A stretch of 64,000 nucleotides of DNA from Chondrinema litorale (GCF_026250525.1 NZ_CP111043.1:2589501-2653500), one strand, 5' to 3'; positions 45,471 through 55,185 are shown, counted from the stretch's first letter. Made by a program: numbers and translations. Notes: generated from the sequence alone by a model not told the origin.

Positions 45471-45471
45471 T

Positions 45472-46719
45472 TTATGATGCATTTAATGAATTTGGTTTTA
45501 ATGAAAGTTTTCTGATAAATGAGATTTTACTAAGACTTACCAGAATGATATCGATATAGATTTCAGTTAAATCGCCTGCTAGTATGATAACGAGAAAAAC
45601 TAGTGTTAAATCAACTTTATAATTAAAAAGAGCAAAAGAAAATATACTAATTGTCAGTATTATGAGGACTTCTATCAACTGAATGATTTTAGTAAGTCCG
45701 TAATAAGGAGAAAGCTTTTTGTTATCAAGTATATATGCAAATAGAGCTACATTTAAATAACATAAAATGATTGCGATGATATACCCAATGTATGCTGGCA
45801 TTTCATTTATGTAGTTCTCATCTAAAATCATGGAAACTACATTTGCATGAACTACAACACCAAACATATCAGGGGTACCTCTGCCTACTTGTTTTTCATT
45901 TAAAGGAGTATAGAATTTATCTTCATCGAAGTAGTAATCAGTGTAATGATCACCCATGTAACCCATAATTACGATTTTATCTTTTATGAGTTCTGGTATA
46001 AAGTTCTCTTTTAGTACATCGTCTACATCCAGTTTTGTGAACTTGTCCAGATTTCCTTTAAAGTAGATGTTTTCTATTTCATTTCCCCTTGCAAGGAACT
46101 TTTGAGCAGCTTTTTCATTATATACTTCTGCTATTTTTACAGGAAAGCAAGGTTCTTTTTTTCCTTTTTTTGTTGTTTCTTTTACTGGAATGGTACGCCA
46201 TGTAGTAAAGTCACCGAATTCAAGATTACCTACATTTACAAAGGCAGTTTGAGCATTTTGAGAAAAAAGTGGTGGTGGAGTATATAATGTATCCCATCCG
46301 GTTGAAGTATCGGATGTTACTGCAAACTCACTGGCCATAATAAAATTATTAGCTTCTTGGATCGCAGTTGCCAGCTTGAAGTCACCCATTGGATCATCTT
46401 CTTTTAAGCCAAAAAACTTGGCATCTATGGCTATTACTTTCGGGTTGTATTTGTTTAAAATACTTATTTCGTCGGCAATACTACCTCTTCCTCTAGATGC
46501 ATCTCCAATATTTACTAATACAATTCTTTCGTCAAATGGAATTGCTTCGTTATTCCGAATTTTTGTATAGTAAACATCAGTAAGATTGTAGTCACTTAAG
46601 ACTTCTTCAAATACATTCAGGAAGTCGAACTGAACTCCTATACTTCCTAACATCCACATAAAAAGAAATACAGCAAATGTTCCTGAAATATTTGTCCAAT
46701 TAAATAATTTTTTCATCAT
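45472..46719 (-). CDS. Stand-alone CHASE2 domain membrane protein
   Basis: The 415-residue protein has a first membrane helix near 12-35, then an extracytoplasmic CHASE2 sensor domain to about residue 310 with typical stretches IVLVNIGDASRGRGSIADEI, YNPKVIAIDAKFFG and VIMGYMGDHYTDYYF. Three helices follow near 315-405. Most CHASE2 proteins continue into a cyclase, kinase or diguanylate cyclase; here nothing follows after the helices except about 15 residues. Its signal must pass through a partner, plausibly the FecR-like protein encoded 1 bp downstream. Confidence 0.85.
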   Translation of the reverse strand: MMKKLFNWTNISGTFAVFLFMWMLGSIGVQFDFLNVFEEVLSDYNLTDVYYTKIRNNEAIPFDERIVLVNIGDASRGRGSIADEISILNKYNPKVIAIDAKFFGLKEDDPMGDFKLATAIQEANNFIMASEFAVTSDTSTGWDTLYTPPPLFSQNAQTAFVNVGNLEFGDFTTWRTIPVKETTKKGKKEPCFPVKIAEVYNEKAAQKFLARGNEIENIYFKGNLDKFTKLDVDDVLKENFIPELIKDKIVIMGYMGDHYTDYYFDEDKFYTPLNEKQVGRGTPDMFGVVVHANVVSMILDENYINEMPAYIGYIIAIILCYLNVALFAYILDNKKLSPYYGLTKIIQLIEVLIILTISIFSFALFNYKVDLTLVFLVIILAGDLTEIYIDIILVSLSKISFIRKLSLKPNSLNAS

Positions 46720-46845
46720 AATTTTAGGATGTTTGTAATTTCCCTGCTTAAAGTGAAAATTTCCTTTTGAACGAAATTTTTTCTATTTGTTGAGAAGGAT
46801 GTAATGATTTGTAGCTGAAATGAACATAAAAATTATAATCTTGTC

Positions 46846-47838
46846 ATGAGGAAGAAACAACTTACTGAAGAAGCCTATGTATCTGGAATTAAAGAAGGAA
46901 ACAGATTTATTCTAAGTCGGGCTATAACATTAGTGGAGAGTAACCTGCCAGCTGACATCGAACTCGCACAAAAAATTATCAGACATTTTTCTAGAGATAA
47001 AGAGAAAACTATCCGAATTGGAGTGACTGGTGTACCTGGTGTTGGTAAAAGTACTTTTATAGAGTCGTTTGGTGAAATGGTTGCTGAAAAGGGGTTGAAG
47101 GTTGCTGTTTTAGCAGTAGACCCAAGTAGCCAGGTAACCAAGGGTAGTATAATGGGTGATAAAACAAGAATGGAGACTTTGTCTAATCATCCGAATGCTT
47201 ATATAAGACCTTCTGCATCAGGAAGTTCTATAGGTGGTGTTGCCAGAAAAACTAGAGAAGCAATGCTGCTTTGTGAAGCTGCTGGTTTTGATGTAATCAT
47301 AGTAGAGACTGTAGGTGTTGGCCAATCTGAAACGACTGTAAAGGGTATGGTAGACTTTTTCTTATTACTAATGCTTGCAGGTGCTGGTGATGAGTTACAA
47401 GGGATAAAAAAGGGTATTATGGAAATGGCTGACTGTGTAACGATAAACAAAGCAGATGGCGATAATAAGAAGAAGGCAATGAGAGCCAAGCGAGAATATG
47501 CCAATGCACTACATTTATTTAGACAAGAAGAGCATGGTTGGCATTGTAGCGTAATAACTTGCTCTGCAATAGAAAGAGAAGGTATTAATAATGTTTGGGA
47601 AGAAGTTGAGAAGTTTGTAGACGTAAGAAAGCAAGTAGGTTATTTTTCTGAAAACCGAAAAAAGCAGCGTTTAGAGTGGATGAAAGAAAGTATTGAAGAT
47701 GAATTAATGCAGCTTTTCTATAGAAATGATGCAGTTAAAGGGCATTTACAAGAAACCAAAGAAAAAGTGATGGATGGCTATTTGCCTGCCTATTCAGGTG
47801 CATCAGAATTAATAAAGCTTTTTACTGGTAGAGAGTAA
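46846..47838 (+). CDS. meaB: Methylmalonyl-CoA mutase-associated GTPase MeaB
   Basis: This 330-residue P-loop GTPase guards and loads the adenosylcobalamin cofactor of methylmalonyl-CoA mutase. Walker A is GVPGVGKST near residue 60, LAVDPSSQVTKGSIMGDKTRM follows as the switch region, and VETVGVGQSE is motif III. NKADGDN near 203 is the guanine-specificity motif. The length and the C-terminal dimerisation arm match the family. The mutase genes are not in this window. Confidence 0.94.
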   Translation: MRKKQLTEEAYVSGIKEGNRFILSRAITLVESNLPADIELAQKIIRHFSRDKEKTIRIGVTGVPGVGKSTFIESFGEMVAEKGLKVAVLAVDPSSQVTKGSIMGDKTRMETLSNHPNAYIRPSASGSSIGGVARKTREAMLLCEAAGFDVIIVETVGVGQSETTVKGMVDFFLLLMLAGAGDELQGIKKGIMEMADCVTINKADGDNKKKAMRAKREYANALHLFRQEEHGWHCSVITCSAIEREGINNVWEEVEKFVDVRKQVGYFSENRKKQRLEWMKESIEDELMQLFYRNDAVKGHLQETKEKVMDGYLPAYSGASELIKLFTGRE

Positions 47839-47867
47839 GAGATTAATAGAGACAGCATCTGAAAAGA

Positions 47868-48113
47868 TTATCCTTTTTTACGGATTACTGGTTTAAATTT
47901 TTTCTTAACAGGTTTAGGTGCTGTTTCTTCTTTTGGTTCCAGATGGTACTTTCTTCTTATCTGATTCAAAAGAAAAAGTTTTTGCATGGTAAAACTCTTA
48001 GGATTAACCAGAGAAAATAATTTATTAAATTCTTCCCATCTTTCAGGCTCACTATTTTTAAATAAACCTGAATCTATTTTTTTACTTTCAAGATATTCTT
48101 CAAACTCACTCAT
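47868..48113 (-). CDS. Conserved small basic protein, function unknown
   Basis: The 81-residue product has two predicted helices (residues 1-58) and a lysine/proline-rich tail ending VKKKFKPVIRKKG. It has an ATG, codon use like neighbouring genes, and is convergent with meaB. No domain was recognised. A nucleic-acid or ribosome-associated role would fit the basic tail but is speculative. Confidence 0.6.
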   Translation of the reverse strand: MSEFEEYLESKKIDSGLFKNSEPERWEEFNKLFSLVNPKSFTMQKLFLLNQIRRKYHLEPKEETAPKPVKKKFKPVIRKKG

Positions 48114-48273
48114 TTCACAAAAATAATCGCTTTAAATTTACTCTGAGTATAAGCTAATAAATTCTTTTCTTATCAATATTTCAAAACAATGAACTAGTTA
48201 TAATTCAGTTTAAAATAATATAAAAACTACCTTAATAGAGGGTAAGTAATAAAATATATTTTTTTAACTTGAT

Positions 48274-49785
48274 ATGGCTGTTCTACAGCAAACTTTTTTA
48301 TCGAACATTAAAACGTCATCCCAACAGACTTTTCTCTTTTTTGGGGTTTCATGTGTTTACTTACTTCTACCAAGCTTAATTTTTTTAATAGGTTGGTTGC
48401 ATTGGTATATTGCTTTACCAGCAGCTCTTTTACTTATATTTGCCTGTATTTCTTTTCTAAAATCTAATAAGAATCTTAAAGATAATTCTAATCCTATCTC
48501 AGGGAAGTATTTGTTGGCAATTGCTCTGCTTTCTTTACTAGTTACTGTGTACTCGGGAATCGGGGGATACACGAATCAGTTAATTGATTTTGAAAAGCAT
48601 AATGCTGTTTTGTTTGATTTAATAAATAACAAATGGCCAGTTTTTTACCACAACCATCAATACATTAAAGAATCTGTTTTTTTAGACTACTACCTTGGCT
48701 GGTATTTACCGCCTGCTTTATTGGCCAAAATCACATCTATCTACCTTACCGAATTTTATTCTTTTGCATGGAGTTTTCTGGGCTTGTTTCTGTCTATATA
48801 TTGGTTTTTAAAAATCGGAGGAGTTAAAAACTGGTGGGCTATTTTCCTTTTTTTCCTTTTTGGTGATCTGGAAAGCGTATACACTGTAATCAGATTTTTT
48901 ACTAAGAGTATTTTTGTATGGAATTTTGATTGGAATTTTCTTCTAAAAGAACTTTACCTTACTGATATAATTTTCGCCAATTTTAGTTCTAACTATGCCT
49001 GCCAAATGACTCAATACGAGTGGGCGCCTCAACACAGTTTAGGAGCTTGGGTAGGTACAGGCATTATTTTGCAATCATCTTATTTAAATAAAGACAATAG
49101 ATTTATTTTACTACTTGGTAGCTTAACACTTTTATGGAGTCCTTTTGTTTCTATAGGGCTTATTCCTATTATATTATTATCAGTTTCAAGAAACATTAAA
49201 AGTGTTTTTACTTGGGAAAACTTTGTTGCTGGTCTGTGCTTGTTTATAATAATGGCTGTGTATTATATAGCGCATTATCCGCAAGATTTTAGGTGGATTT
49301 GGGAGATGTATAAAAACAGTGAAGGGCTTTATAAAGTGCCTTTATTTATTATAGTAAAATTCGGAATTGTACTTATTTGTATTTATCCATTTATTAAAAA
49401 TGACAAAGAGTTTAAGCCTCTGTTTTTTGTGGTTTTTATCTCATTAAGCCTTATACCTTTTATTTACATTGGTCATCAAGCAGATTTTGCTATGCGTGCT
49501 TCGTCACCATCGTGGTATATTCTGGTAATATTGGTAGTGATGAGCCTTAAAAGTATTACCAGAGCAAACACACTTAAGTATTTGTACTATTCGCTTATAC
49601 TGCTTTCTTGCACGAGATATATTATATATGGAAAGTATCATACAACGCTACATGAATTATATAACTTAAAAGTATCTGAATCTAACAGATTAACTAATCT
49701 GTATGACTTAGAGTGGTTTAATACCCAGTATTTCGGAAGAATGGAATCTCTGTTTATGAAATATTTTGCAAAGGAGCATGAATAG
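48274..49785 (+). CDS. Polytopic membrane protein, first of three tandem paralogues
   Basis: The 503-residue protein has about eleven hydrophobic helices. It shares a set of motifs with the next two genes: SGIGG at 94-98 followed by an acidic-basic loop (Asp105, Lys108, His109) and WPVFY, DYYLGWYLPPALLAKIT, EWAPQHSLGAW near 249-259, a WIWE block, ADFAMRASSPS, and the C-terminal block WFNTQYFG. A conserved Asp in the first extracytoplasmic loop is reminiscent of GT-C glycosyltransferases that use lipid-linked donors, which is an inference. No characterised homologue was recognised. Confidence 0.78.
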   Translation: MAVLQQTFLSNIKTSSQQTFLFFGVSCVYLLLPSLIFLIGWLHWYIALPAALLLIFACISFLKSNKNLKDNSNPISGKYLLAIALLSLLVTVYSGIGGYTNQLIDFEKHNAVLFDLINNKWPVFYHNHQYIKESVFLDYYLGWYLPPALLAKITSIYLTEFYSFAWSFLGLFLSIYWFLKIGGVKNWWAIFLFFLFGDLESVYTVIRFFTKSIFVWNFDWNFLLKELYLTDIIFANFSSNYACQMTQYEWAPQHSLGAWVGTGIILQSSYLNKDNRFILLLGSLTLLWSPFVSIGLIPIILLSVSRNIKSVFTWENFVAGLCLFIIMAVYYIAHYPQDFRWIWEMYKNSEGLYKVPLFIIVKFGIVLICIYPFIKNDKEFKPLFFVVFISLSLIPFIYIGHQADFAMRASSPSWYILVILVVMSLKSITRANTLKYLYYSLILLSCTRYIIYGKYHTTLHELYNLKVSESNRLTNLYDLEWFNTQYFGRMESLFMKYFAKEHE

Positions 49786-51301
49786 CGTTTTTCCTATAAA
49801 AAAGAATGGTGTAATAGCCCAACAGCAGAATGCAGACCTGTTGAAACTATTCTCAGTTTGTTATCTTATTTTACCAGTTATTTTATTCTTGATATTCTGG
49901 TTTAAAATTGAAATAGTTGTTCCAGCTATTGTAGTTGTTATAGTAGTTTGTGTCTCATATTTCAGAAACTTGCATCTTACTTTTAATCCAAATATTTTAA
50001 ATTTTTCTCTTAAGAAGCATATTTTACTACCTGCATTTGCATTATTTATTTGCTTGTTTTCTGGAATTGGTGGGTTTGTATTTCAAGGTGATTTTTTGAA
50101 GCATTATGCCATGCTGCATGATTTGGTGTATCTAGATTGGCCAGTTATATATACTCAATCTTCAGAGATTACTTTTCTCAATTATTATTTTGCCTATTTT
50201 TTACCACCAGCATTTTTGGCTAAAATTACTTTACCAGAACTAGTAGATAACTACATTATAATTTGGACTGCTTTAGGTCTTTATCTCTCTTTTAGGTGGT
50301 TTATCTGTTTTGCTGGGAATAAAAATATTTGGTTGCCTGTATGCTTTATGCTTTTTCTAGGAGGGCAAGATTTTCTTTATGCTTTCCTTAAATTTTTTCT
50401 GCAAAGTGCTTCATTAGAAAATAACGATTCAGCATGGCAAATTTTTCAACAAGAGATTTCTACTGTTTGTGTGTTTCATAATACTGTTTTGCGATACCCA
50501 ACAAATTTCTTTGCCATTTCATGGGCACCGCAGCATTTAATTGGAGCTTGGTTAGTAACTTCTGTATTAATTAAAAACTATTTAAGTCAATCAAACCAGA
50601 AGTATTCCATATTCATTTTGAGTTTTTTGCCTATTTGGTCAGTGTTTAATGCAGTTGGTTTAATTCCAATTATGCTTGCATGTTACCTAAGAAACAGAAA
50701 TGGCATTTTTTCTTGGCAAAATATATTGGGTGGAGGAGTAATTCTAATTTTAACTGGATTTTTCTATTTGGCACATAGCTCTGTAAGTGAGCAAGGATGG
50801 TTATGGGAGTTTATTCCTTTAAAAGCTTTGACATTTAAATGGATGCTATTTTTATTGTTTGAGTTTGGTTATATCGCTGTGGTAATTCATAGTTTTATCA
50901 TCAAATCTGAATGGAGATATTTGTATCTAAGTAGCCTGATTTTTATGAGTTTACTACCAGTGTATGTACTAGGTTATATGAATGATTTATTAATGCGTGC
51001 CGCAGTTCCATCCATTTTTGTAATCAATTTATTGGCTTTTCTCTATTATCAACAAAATAGGTTCAAATATAAAAAAGTCATTATGGTAGTCATCTTAGTC
51101 GGTGTGTTATTGCCACAGGTGTTAACTATCGCTTCTTATATGCCAGAGTTTACAAAGTTTCATGTCGAAAATGGATTTTCAGAGTCAAGAGTACGAGTGC
51201 AAAACTCTAAAATTTTAATCGAACTTACTGATGAAAACTGGTTTAATACTCAGTATTTCGGGAGAAACGATTCTTTTTATTATAAATATTTAGCTAGATA
51301 A
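49778..51301 (+). CDS. Polytopic membrane protein, second of three tandem paralogues
   Basis: The frame is open to a TTG at 49766, but the ATG at 49778 overlaps the previous stop by 8 nt (ATGAATAG) and has AAGGAG just upstream, so it is chosen; the product is 507 residues. Motifs match its sisters: SGIGG at 95-99 then Asp105, Lys108 and His109, DWPVIY, YYFAYFLPPAFLAKIT, SWAPQHLIGAW, WLWEFIP, NDLLMRAAVPS and WFNTQYFGR at the C-terminus. Overlap implies translational coupling with the first copy. Confidence 0.8.
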   Translation: MNSVFPIKKNGVIAQQQNADLLKLFSVCYLILPVILFLIFWFKIEIVVPAIVVVIVVCVSYFRNLHLTFNPNILNFSLKKHILLPAFALFICLFSGIGGFVFQGDFLKHYAMLHDLVYLDWPVIYTQSSEITFLNYYFAYFLPPAFLAKITLPELVDNYIIIWTALGLYLSFRWFICFAGNKNIWLPVCFMLFLGGQDFLYAFLKFFLQSASLENNDSAWQIFQQEISTVCVFHNTVLRYPTNFFAISWAPQHLIGAWLVTSVLIKNYLSQSNQKYSIFILSFLPIWSVFNAVGLIPIMLACYLRNRNGIFSWQNILGGGVILILTGFFYLAHSSVSEQGWLWEFIPLKALTFKWMLFLLFEFGYIAVVIHSFIIKSEWRYLYLSSLIFMSLLPVYVLGYMNDLLMRAAVPSIFVINLLAFLYYQQNRFKYKKVIMVVILVGVLLPQVLTIASYMPEFTKFHVENGFSESRVRVQNSKILIELTDENWFNTQYFGRNDSFYYKYLAR

Positions 51302-51315
51302 ATTGGAGAATTGAG

Positions 51316-52815
51316 ATGGGTAGAGTGCCTTTAAAACAGCTTATTAATAATCAAATTTACAGACTATCAGTTTATACAATTCTGTATTTATTAATTCCAA
51401 ATATTCTATTTGTTGTAGGTTGGTTTAGGTGGGAAATCGCAATTCCTGCAATAATTATAATTTTTATTTGCCTTTATAAGCTATTGGCATCCTTTGCAGA
51501 AATTGAAGGGGTTTCTATTAAAAAAATATCAATTCCATCAAGGTTAGTGTTGTTGTTGGTAACATTAGGAATTTGCATTATTTCCGGAATTGGTGGTTTT
51601 ACATTTCAGGGTGATGTAGATAAACATTATGGAATTTTAAAAGACTTGATTACTGAAAGTTGGCCAGTTGTTTACCCCGAAAGTCAGTTAAATAATGGAC
51701 TTGTTCACCTTAATTATTACCTAGCGTATTATTTACCCGCGGCTTTTTTAGCCAAACTTACTAGTATTTATTTGGCAGATCTTTATATCTTTCTTTGGAC
51801 TTTTACAGGTTTATACCTTACGCTCAGATGGGTAATCACATTTTCTAAGAAGAATACACTTTTCATCACTTTATTAATTTTCTTATTTTTTGGAGGACAA
51901 GATTTTTTGTACTCAGCCATTAAAATTCCAATAAAATGGATTTTTACTGGAGAGTTAATTTCTGCTCATATTTTCAAGATGGAAATTGCCCATGAAGCAG
52001 TCGTCCATAATAATATTTTGCAGTTTTATTCTCCAATGGTAAGTATGACTTGGTGTCCACAACATGTATTAGGTGCTTGGTTAGCTACTGCTTTAATAGT
52101 TTATGAGTTTGGGGAAAGAAAAAGTTTACAAAACATAGTCTTCATATTTAGTCTCACATATATCTGGTCAGTTTTTAATGCTTTTGGCTTGGTCGTTTTT
52201 TTAGTGATCTTTCTGATAAAAAAGGGGATTAAGCCATATTTAAGTTTTCAGAATATTGTAGGAGGTTTGCTTTTTTTACTATTGTCTGGTGCTTATTTTA
52301 AAGCGCATTATAGTATTTCTGAAAGTGGTTGGATATGGGAGGTAATTCCGGGTAAATCTTGGTTACCTAAAATTATAGTCTTTCTTTTTATAGAATTCGG
52401 CATTTATGCCCTTCTTGCCATTAAATACGCGTCTAAGCATCAATGGAAAGATTTATGGTGGGGAGCAATTATTACTTTATTAATTATTCCATTTTATGTA
52501 ATTGGTTATTTCAATGATTTTTTAATGCGAACTGCTGTACCGTCACTTTTTATTATCAGCATTTTTGTGATTCAGTATTTTGGAGAATTATCTTATCGTT
52601 GGAAATATCATTTCCTTGTTATATTTATCATCTTAGCAAATATTCCTTATGTTACGCTGAGGTATAGAGTGAGAGGAGCTGAGAAGGAACAAGCTAATGT
52701 AGCTAATAGTGTTAGTGTTATAAAGCTTCGAGAAGATAAATGGTTTAATAGCCAGTATTTTGGGAAAAGTAATTCTATTTACTGGAAATATATGGCTCCT
52801 AAGCTGAATCAATAG
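51316..52815 (+). CDS. Polytopic membrane protein, third of three tandem paralogues
   Basis: This 499-residue copy has SGIGG at 90-94, then Asp100, Lys103 and His104, SWPVVY, YYLAYYLPAAFLAKLT, TWCPQHVLGAW, WIWEVIPG, NDFLMRTAVPS and WFNSQYFGK. It is closer to the second copy than to the first in these blocks. It follows the second by 14 bp. Spacing and order indicate one operon, which may also include the voltage-sensor-like gene 43 bp downstream. Confidence 0.8.
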   Translation: MGRVPLKQLINNQIYRLSVYTILYLLIPNILFVVGWFRWEIAIPAIIIIFICLYKLLASFAEIEGVSIKKISIPSRLVLLLVTLGICIISGIGGFTFQGDVDKHYGILKDLITESWPVVYPESQLNNGLVHLNYYLAYYLPAAFLAKLTSIYLADLYIFLWTFTGLYLTLRWVITFSKKNTLFITLLIFLFFGGQDFLYSAIKIPIKWIFTGELISAHIFKMEIAHEAVVHNNILQFYSPMVSMTWCPQHVLGAWLATALIVYEFGERKSLQNIVFIFSLTYIWSVFNAFGLVVFLVIFLIKKGIKPYLSFQNIVGGLLFLLLSGAYFKAHYSISESGWIWEVIPGKSWLPKIIVFLFIEFGIYALLAIKYASKHQWKDLWWGAIITLLIIPFYVIGYFNDFLMRTAVPSLFIISIFVIQYFGELSYRWKYHFLVIFIILANIPYVTLRYRVRGAEKEQANVANSVSVIKLREDKWFNSQYFGKSNSIYWKYMAPKLNQ

Positions 52816-52858
52816 TTGTTTACTTCAGTTTAGGTGATCTAGATAAAACTTAACTGAA

Positions 52859-53890
52859 ATGGGTAAAAAGTCATTGTTTAACATTGGTAAGTTAAAAAAA
52901 AGCAGCGATCTAGAGTTTTTTGCACTGGATATAATAATGCTTTTGCTAGTAACTGCCAATTTGCTCTTAATCGTTTTTGAATGGGTTTTTACATATCAAA
53001 TTATTCAAGATCTTCTCAAAGATTCCCTCCCCGTTTTTTTTGATTTGTATTATACAAATATCCATACAAACTTTATTATCATTGATTTGGTTTTTGTCGC
53101 CATTTTTATTTCTGAGCTACTATTTCGCTGGGGAATAGCCATTTATAGAAAAACCTATCATAGCTGGATTTTTTATCCTTTTATTCACTGGTATGATGTA
53201 CTGGGCTGTATACCACTGGGTGGCTTTCGGTTTTTAAGAGTGCTTAGAGTTTTTTCTATGGTATATAGGCTTGAAAGAATGGGAGTAATTAATCTCTCAG
53301 AATCGTGGTTATTCAAGCAATTAAAAAGGTATTATCAGATTTTTCTTGAAGAAGTCTCAGATAGAGTAGTAGTTAATATAATAGATGGAGTAAAAGCTGA
53401 GCTAGAAGGTGGTAGCCCTATTTCAAATAAGATTGTAGGAGATGTATTGGTGCCACAAAAAGAAGAAATTACTTCTTGGGTGTCTGATAGAGTAGATGCA
53501 GCATTAAGTAGTACCTATCAACTTCATCGAGATGAAATTAAGAAATACATTGATGAGCTAATGGTGCGTGCACTTGAGAAAAACAAAGAGGTAATGACGT
53601 TAGAGCTTGTGCCTGTTTTAGGAAGCTACCTTACATCAAGAGTAGAGAAACTTATAAGTGATATAGTTTTTAACGTAATAAATGAGGCTGTAGAAGATAT
53701 TGCTAATCATCGAGACAAGGCTGTAGAAGAAATAGCTGAATTAGTTTTTGATGGATTGCTACATACCAGTCAGGATGAAAAGTTTAATAAATTTGCTTTA
53801 AGCGTAGTTTCAGAAACACTTGATATTGTTAAGGATAAAGTAAAAGAGAAACAATGGAAAATCTCTAATGATGATAATTCTAGCAGCTAG
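52859..53890 (+). CDS. Voltage-sensor-like membrane protein without pore
   Basis: The 343-residue protein has four helices in the first 145 residues with the landmarks of an ion-channel voltage sensor: Glu86 and Arg90 in S2 (FISELLFRW), Asp113 in S3 (WYDVLGCIPL) and arginines at every third position in S4 (Arg124, Arg127, Arg130) with Arg137/Arg140 after it. No pore helices or selectivity filter follow. Instead there is a soluble helical domain of about 190 residues, rich in charged heptad-like stretches. It may be annotated as an ion transporter by similarity, but conduction is not supported by the sequence. Confidence 0.75.
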   Translation: MGKKSLFNIGKLKKSSDLEFFALDIIMLLLVTANLLLIVFEWVFTYQIIQDLLKDSLPVFFDLYYTNIHTNFIIIDLVFVAIFISELLFRWGIAIYRKTYHSWIFYPFIHWYDVLGCIPLGGFRFLRVLRVFSMVYRLERMGVINLSESWLFKQLKRYYQIFLEEVSDRVVVNIIDGVKAELEGGSPISNKIVGDVLVPQKEEITSWVSDRVDAALSSTYQLHRDEIKKYIDELMVRALEKNKEVMTLELVPVLGSYLTSRVEKLISDIVFNVINEAVEDIANHRDKAVEEIAELVFDGLLHTSQDEKFNKFALSVVSETLDIVKDKVKEKQWKISNDDNSSS

Positions 53891-53956
53891 AAGGATGCTT
53901 TGCCCATAAATTAACCAGCACTTTTATTAAGTTTGCAGAAACGAACTGACTTAGTT

Positions 53957-55111
53957 ATGAAAGTATATTTAGATAATGCTGCAACTACTAGTATAGATAA
54001 GAGAGTTCTTGAAGAGATGCTCCCTTTTTTGGAGAATAATTTTGGAAACCCTTCATCTACACATTCGCATGGCAGGGTAATCAAAGCTGCAATTGAGAAA
54101 TCGAGAAAAAAAGTAGCTGAACTGCTTCATGCAACTCCTGCCGAAATCATATTTACATCAGGTGGAACAGAGTCGGATAATACTGCGATTAGAAGTAATG
54201 TAAATACAGGAAAAGTAAAACATATTATCTCTAGTAAATTAGAGCACCATGCTGTATTGCATACAGTGGAAGAGTTGGAACGCAAAGGGGTTGTTAAAGC
54301 AACTTATATTGATTTTGATGATAAAGGAAATTTAGATCTAATTCAACTTGAAGAGTTATTGAAAGACTCTAAAGATGTGATGGTATCTTTAATGCATGGG
54401 AATAATGAGATAGGAAATATTTTAGATATTGAAAAGGTTTCTGAACTTTGTAAAGAATACGGAGTCATTTTCCATTCAGACACGGTACAAACTGTGGGGC
54501 ATTTTGATATAAATCTTTCAACACTTCCGATAAACTATATTGCAGCATCAGCACACAAATTTCATGGGCCTAAAGGTGTTGGTATCTTATATATGAAAAA
54601 AGATTCTCGAACTGTTCCTTTCATTACAGGAGGCGGCCAAGAAAGAGAAATGCGTGGGGGAACTGAGAATGTTTATGGAATTGTAGGTTTTGCTAAAGCA
54701 TTAGAGTTGGCATTATCTGATTTAGAAAATCATAGAAAACATATTGAGTCTTTAAAGTGGAGAATGATTCAACAACTTCAAGAGAATATTCAAGGTGTTG
54801 AGTTTCATGGAAACTCTGGAGATGTTGATAATAGTTTATATACAGTATTAAATGTTTGTTTACCAGAATCTCCAGCGAATGGTATGATGTTATTTAATCT
54901 TGACTTAGCTAGTATTTCTGCCTCAGGAGGGAGTGCGTGTTCAAGTGGAGCATTAGCTGGTTCTCATGTGATTAATGCTTTGAGAAAGGGTAAAAATAGT
55001 GAAAAAGGAGTTATCCGATTCTCATTCAGTAAATATAATACAACAGAAGAAATTGACTACACAGTTTCTAAGCTAAAAGAGGTTTTAGATAGCTCGAAAG
55101 TAGTCGGATAA
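53957..55111 (+). CDS. Cysteine desulfurase (NifS/IscS type)
   Basis: This 384-residue PLP enzyme removes sulfur from cysteine for Fe-S clusters or thiolation. The start is the ATG before KVYLDNAATT, which is the conserved N-terminus; an upstream in-frame TTG at 53933 is unlikely and overlaps a TAAGTTTG element (53928-53935). Key residues are the PLP lysine, Lys201 in SAHKFHG, His98 in KLEHHAV, and the active-site Cys328 in SGGSACSSG. The loop is of the short NifS/IscS class. It may work alone, as no scaffold gene is nearby. Confidence 0.92.
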   Translation: MKVYLDNAATTSIDKRVLEEMLPFLENNFGNPSSTHSHGRVIKAAIEKSRKKVAELLHATPAEIIFTSGGTESDNTAIRSNVNTGKVKHIISSKLEHHAVLHTVEELERKGVVKATYIDFDDKGNLDLIQLEELLKDSKDVMVSLMHGNNEIGNILDIEKVSELCKEYGVIFHSDTVQTVGHFDINLSTLPINYIAASAHKFHGPKGVGILYMKKDSRTVPFITGGGQEREMRGGTENVYGIVGFAKALELALSDLENHRKHIESLKWRMIQQLQENIQGVEFHGNSGDVDNSLYTVLNVCLPESPANGMMLFNLDLASISASGGSACSSGALAGSHVINALRKGKNSEKGVIRFSFSKYNTTEEIDYTVSKLKEVLDSSKVVG

Positions 55112-55148
55112 ATTATTATTGTTTTTTATTAAAATAATTACTGCAAAG

Positions 55149-55179
55149 TTTGCAATAAAAATTTACTTCCTTATCTTTG
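55149..55179 (+). promoter_or_regulatory. Promoter of the rplP-led ribosomal operon
   Basis: TTTG at 55149-55152, a 19-nt spacer and TATCTTTG at 55172-55179 match the Bacteroidota housekeeping promoter closely. Transcription should begin near 55185, leaving a leader of about 125 nt before rplP. Confidence 0.8.
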
Positions 55180-55185
55180 CAGTCC

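Noticed and set aside
48274..52815. Assembly duplication as the cause of the three tandem membrane genes
   Set aside because: The copies differ throughout at DNA and protein level and each has its own start and stop.
53933..53956. Longer N-terminus for the cysteine desulfurase from TTG
   Set aside because: The conserved family N-terminus begins at the ATG at 53957, and the extension overlaps a promoter-like element.
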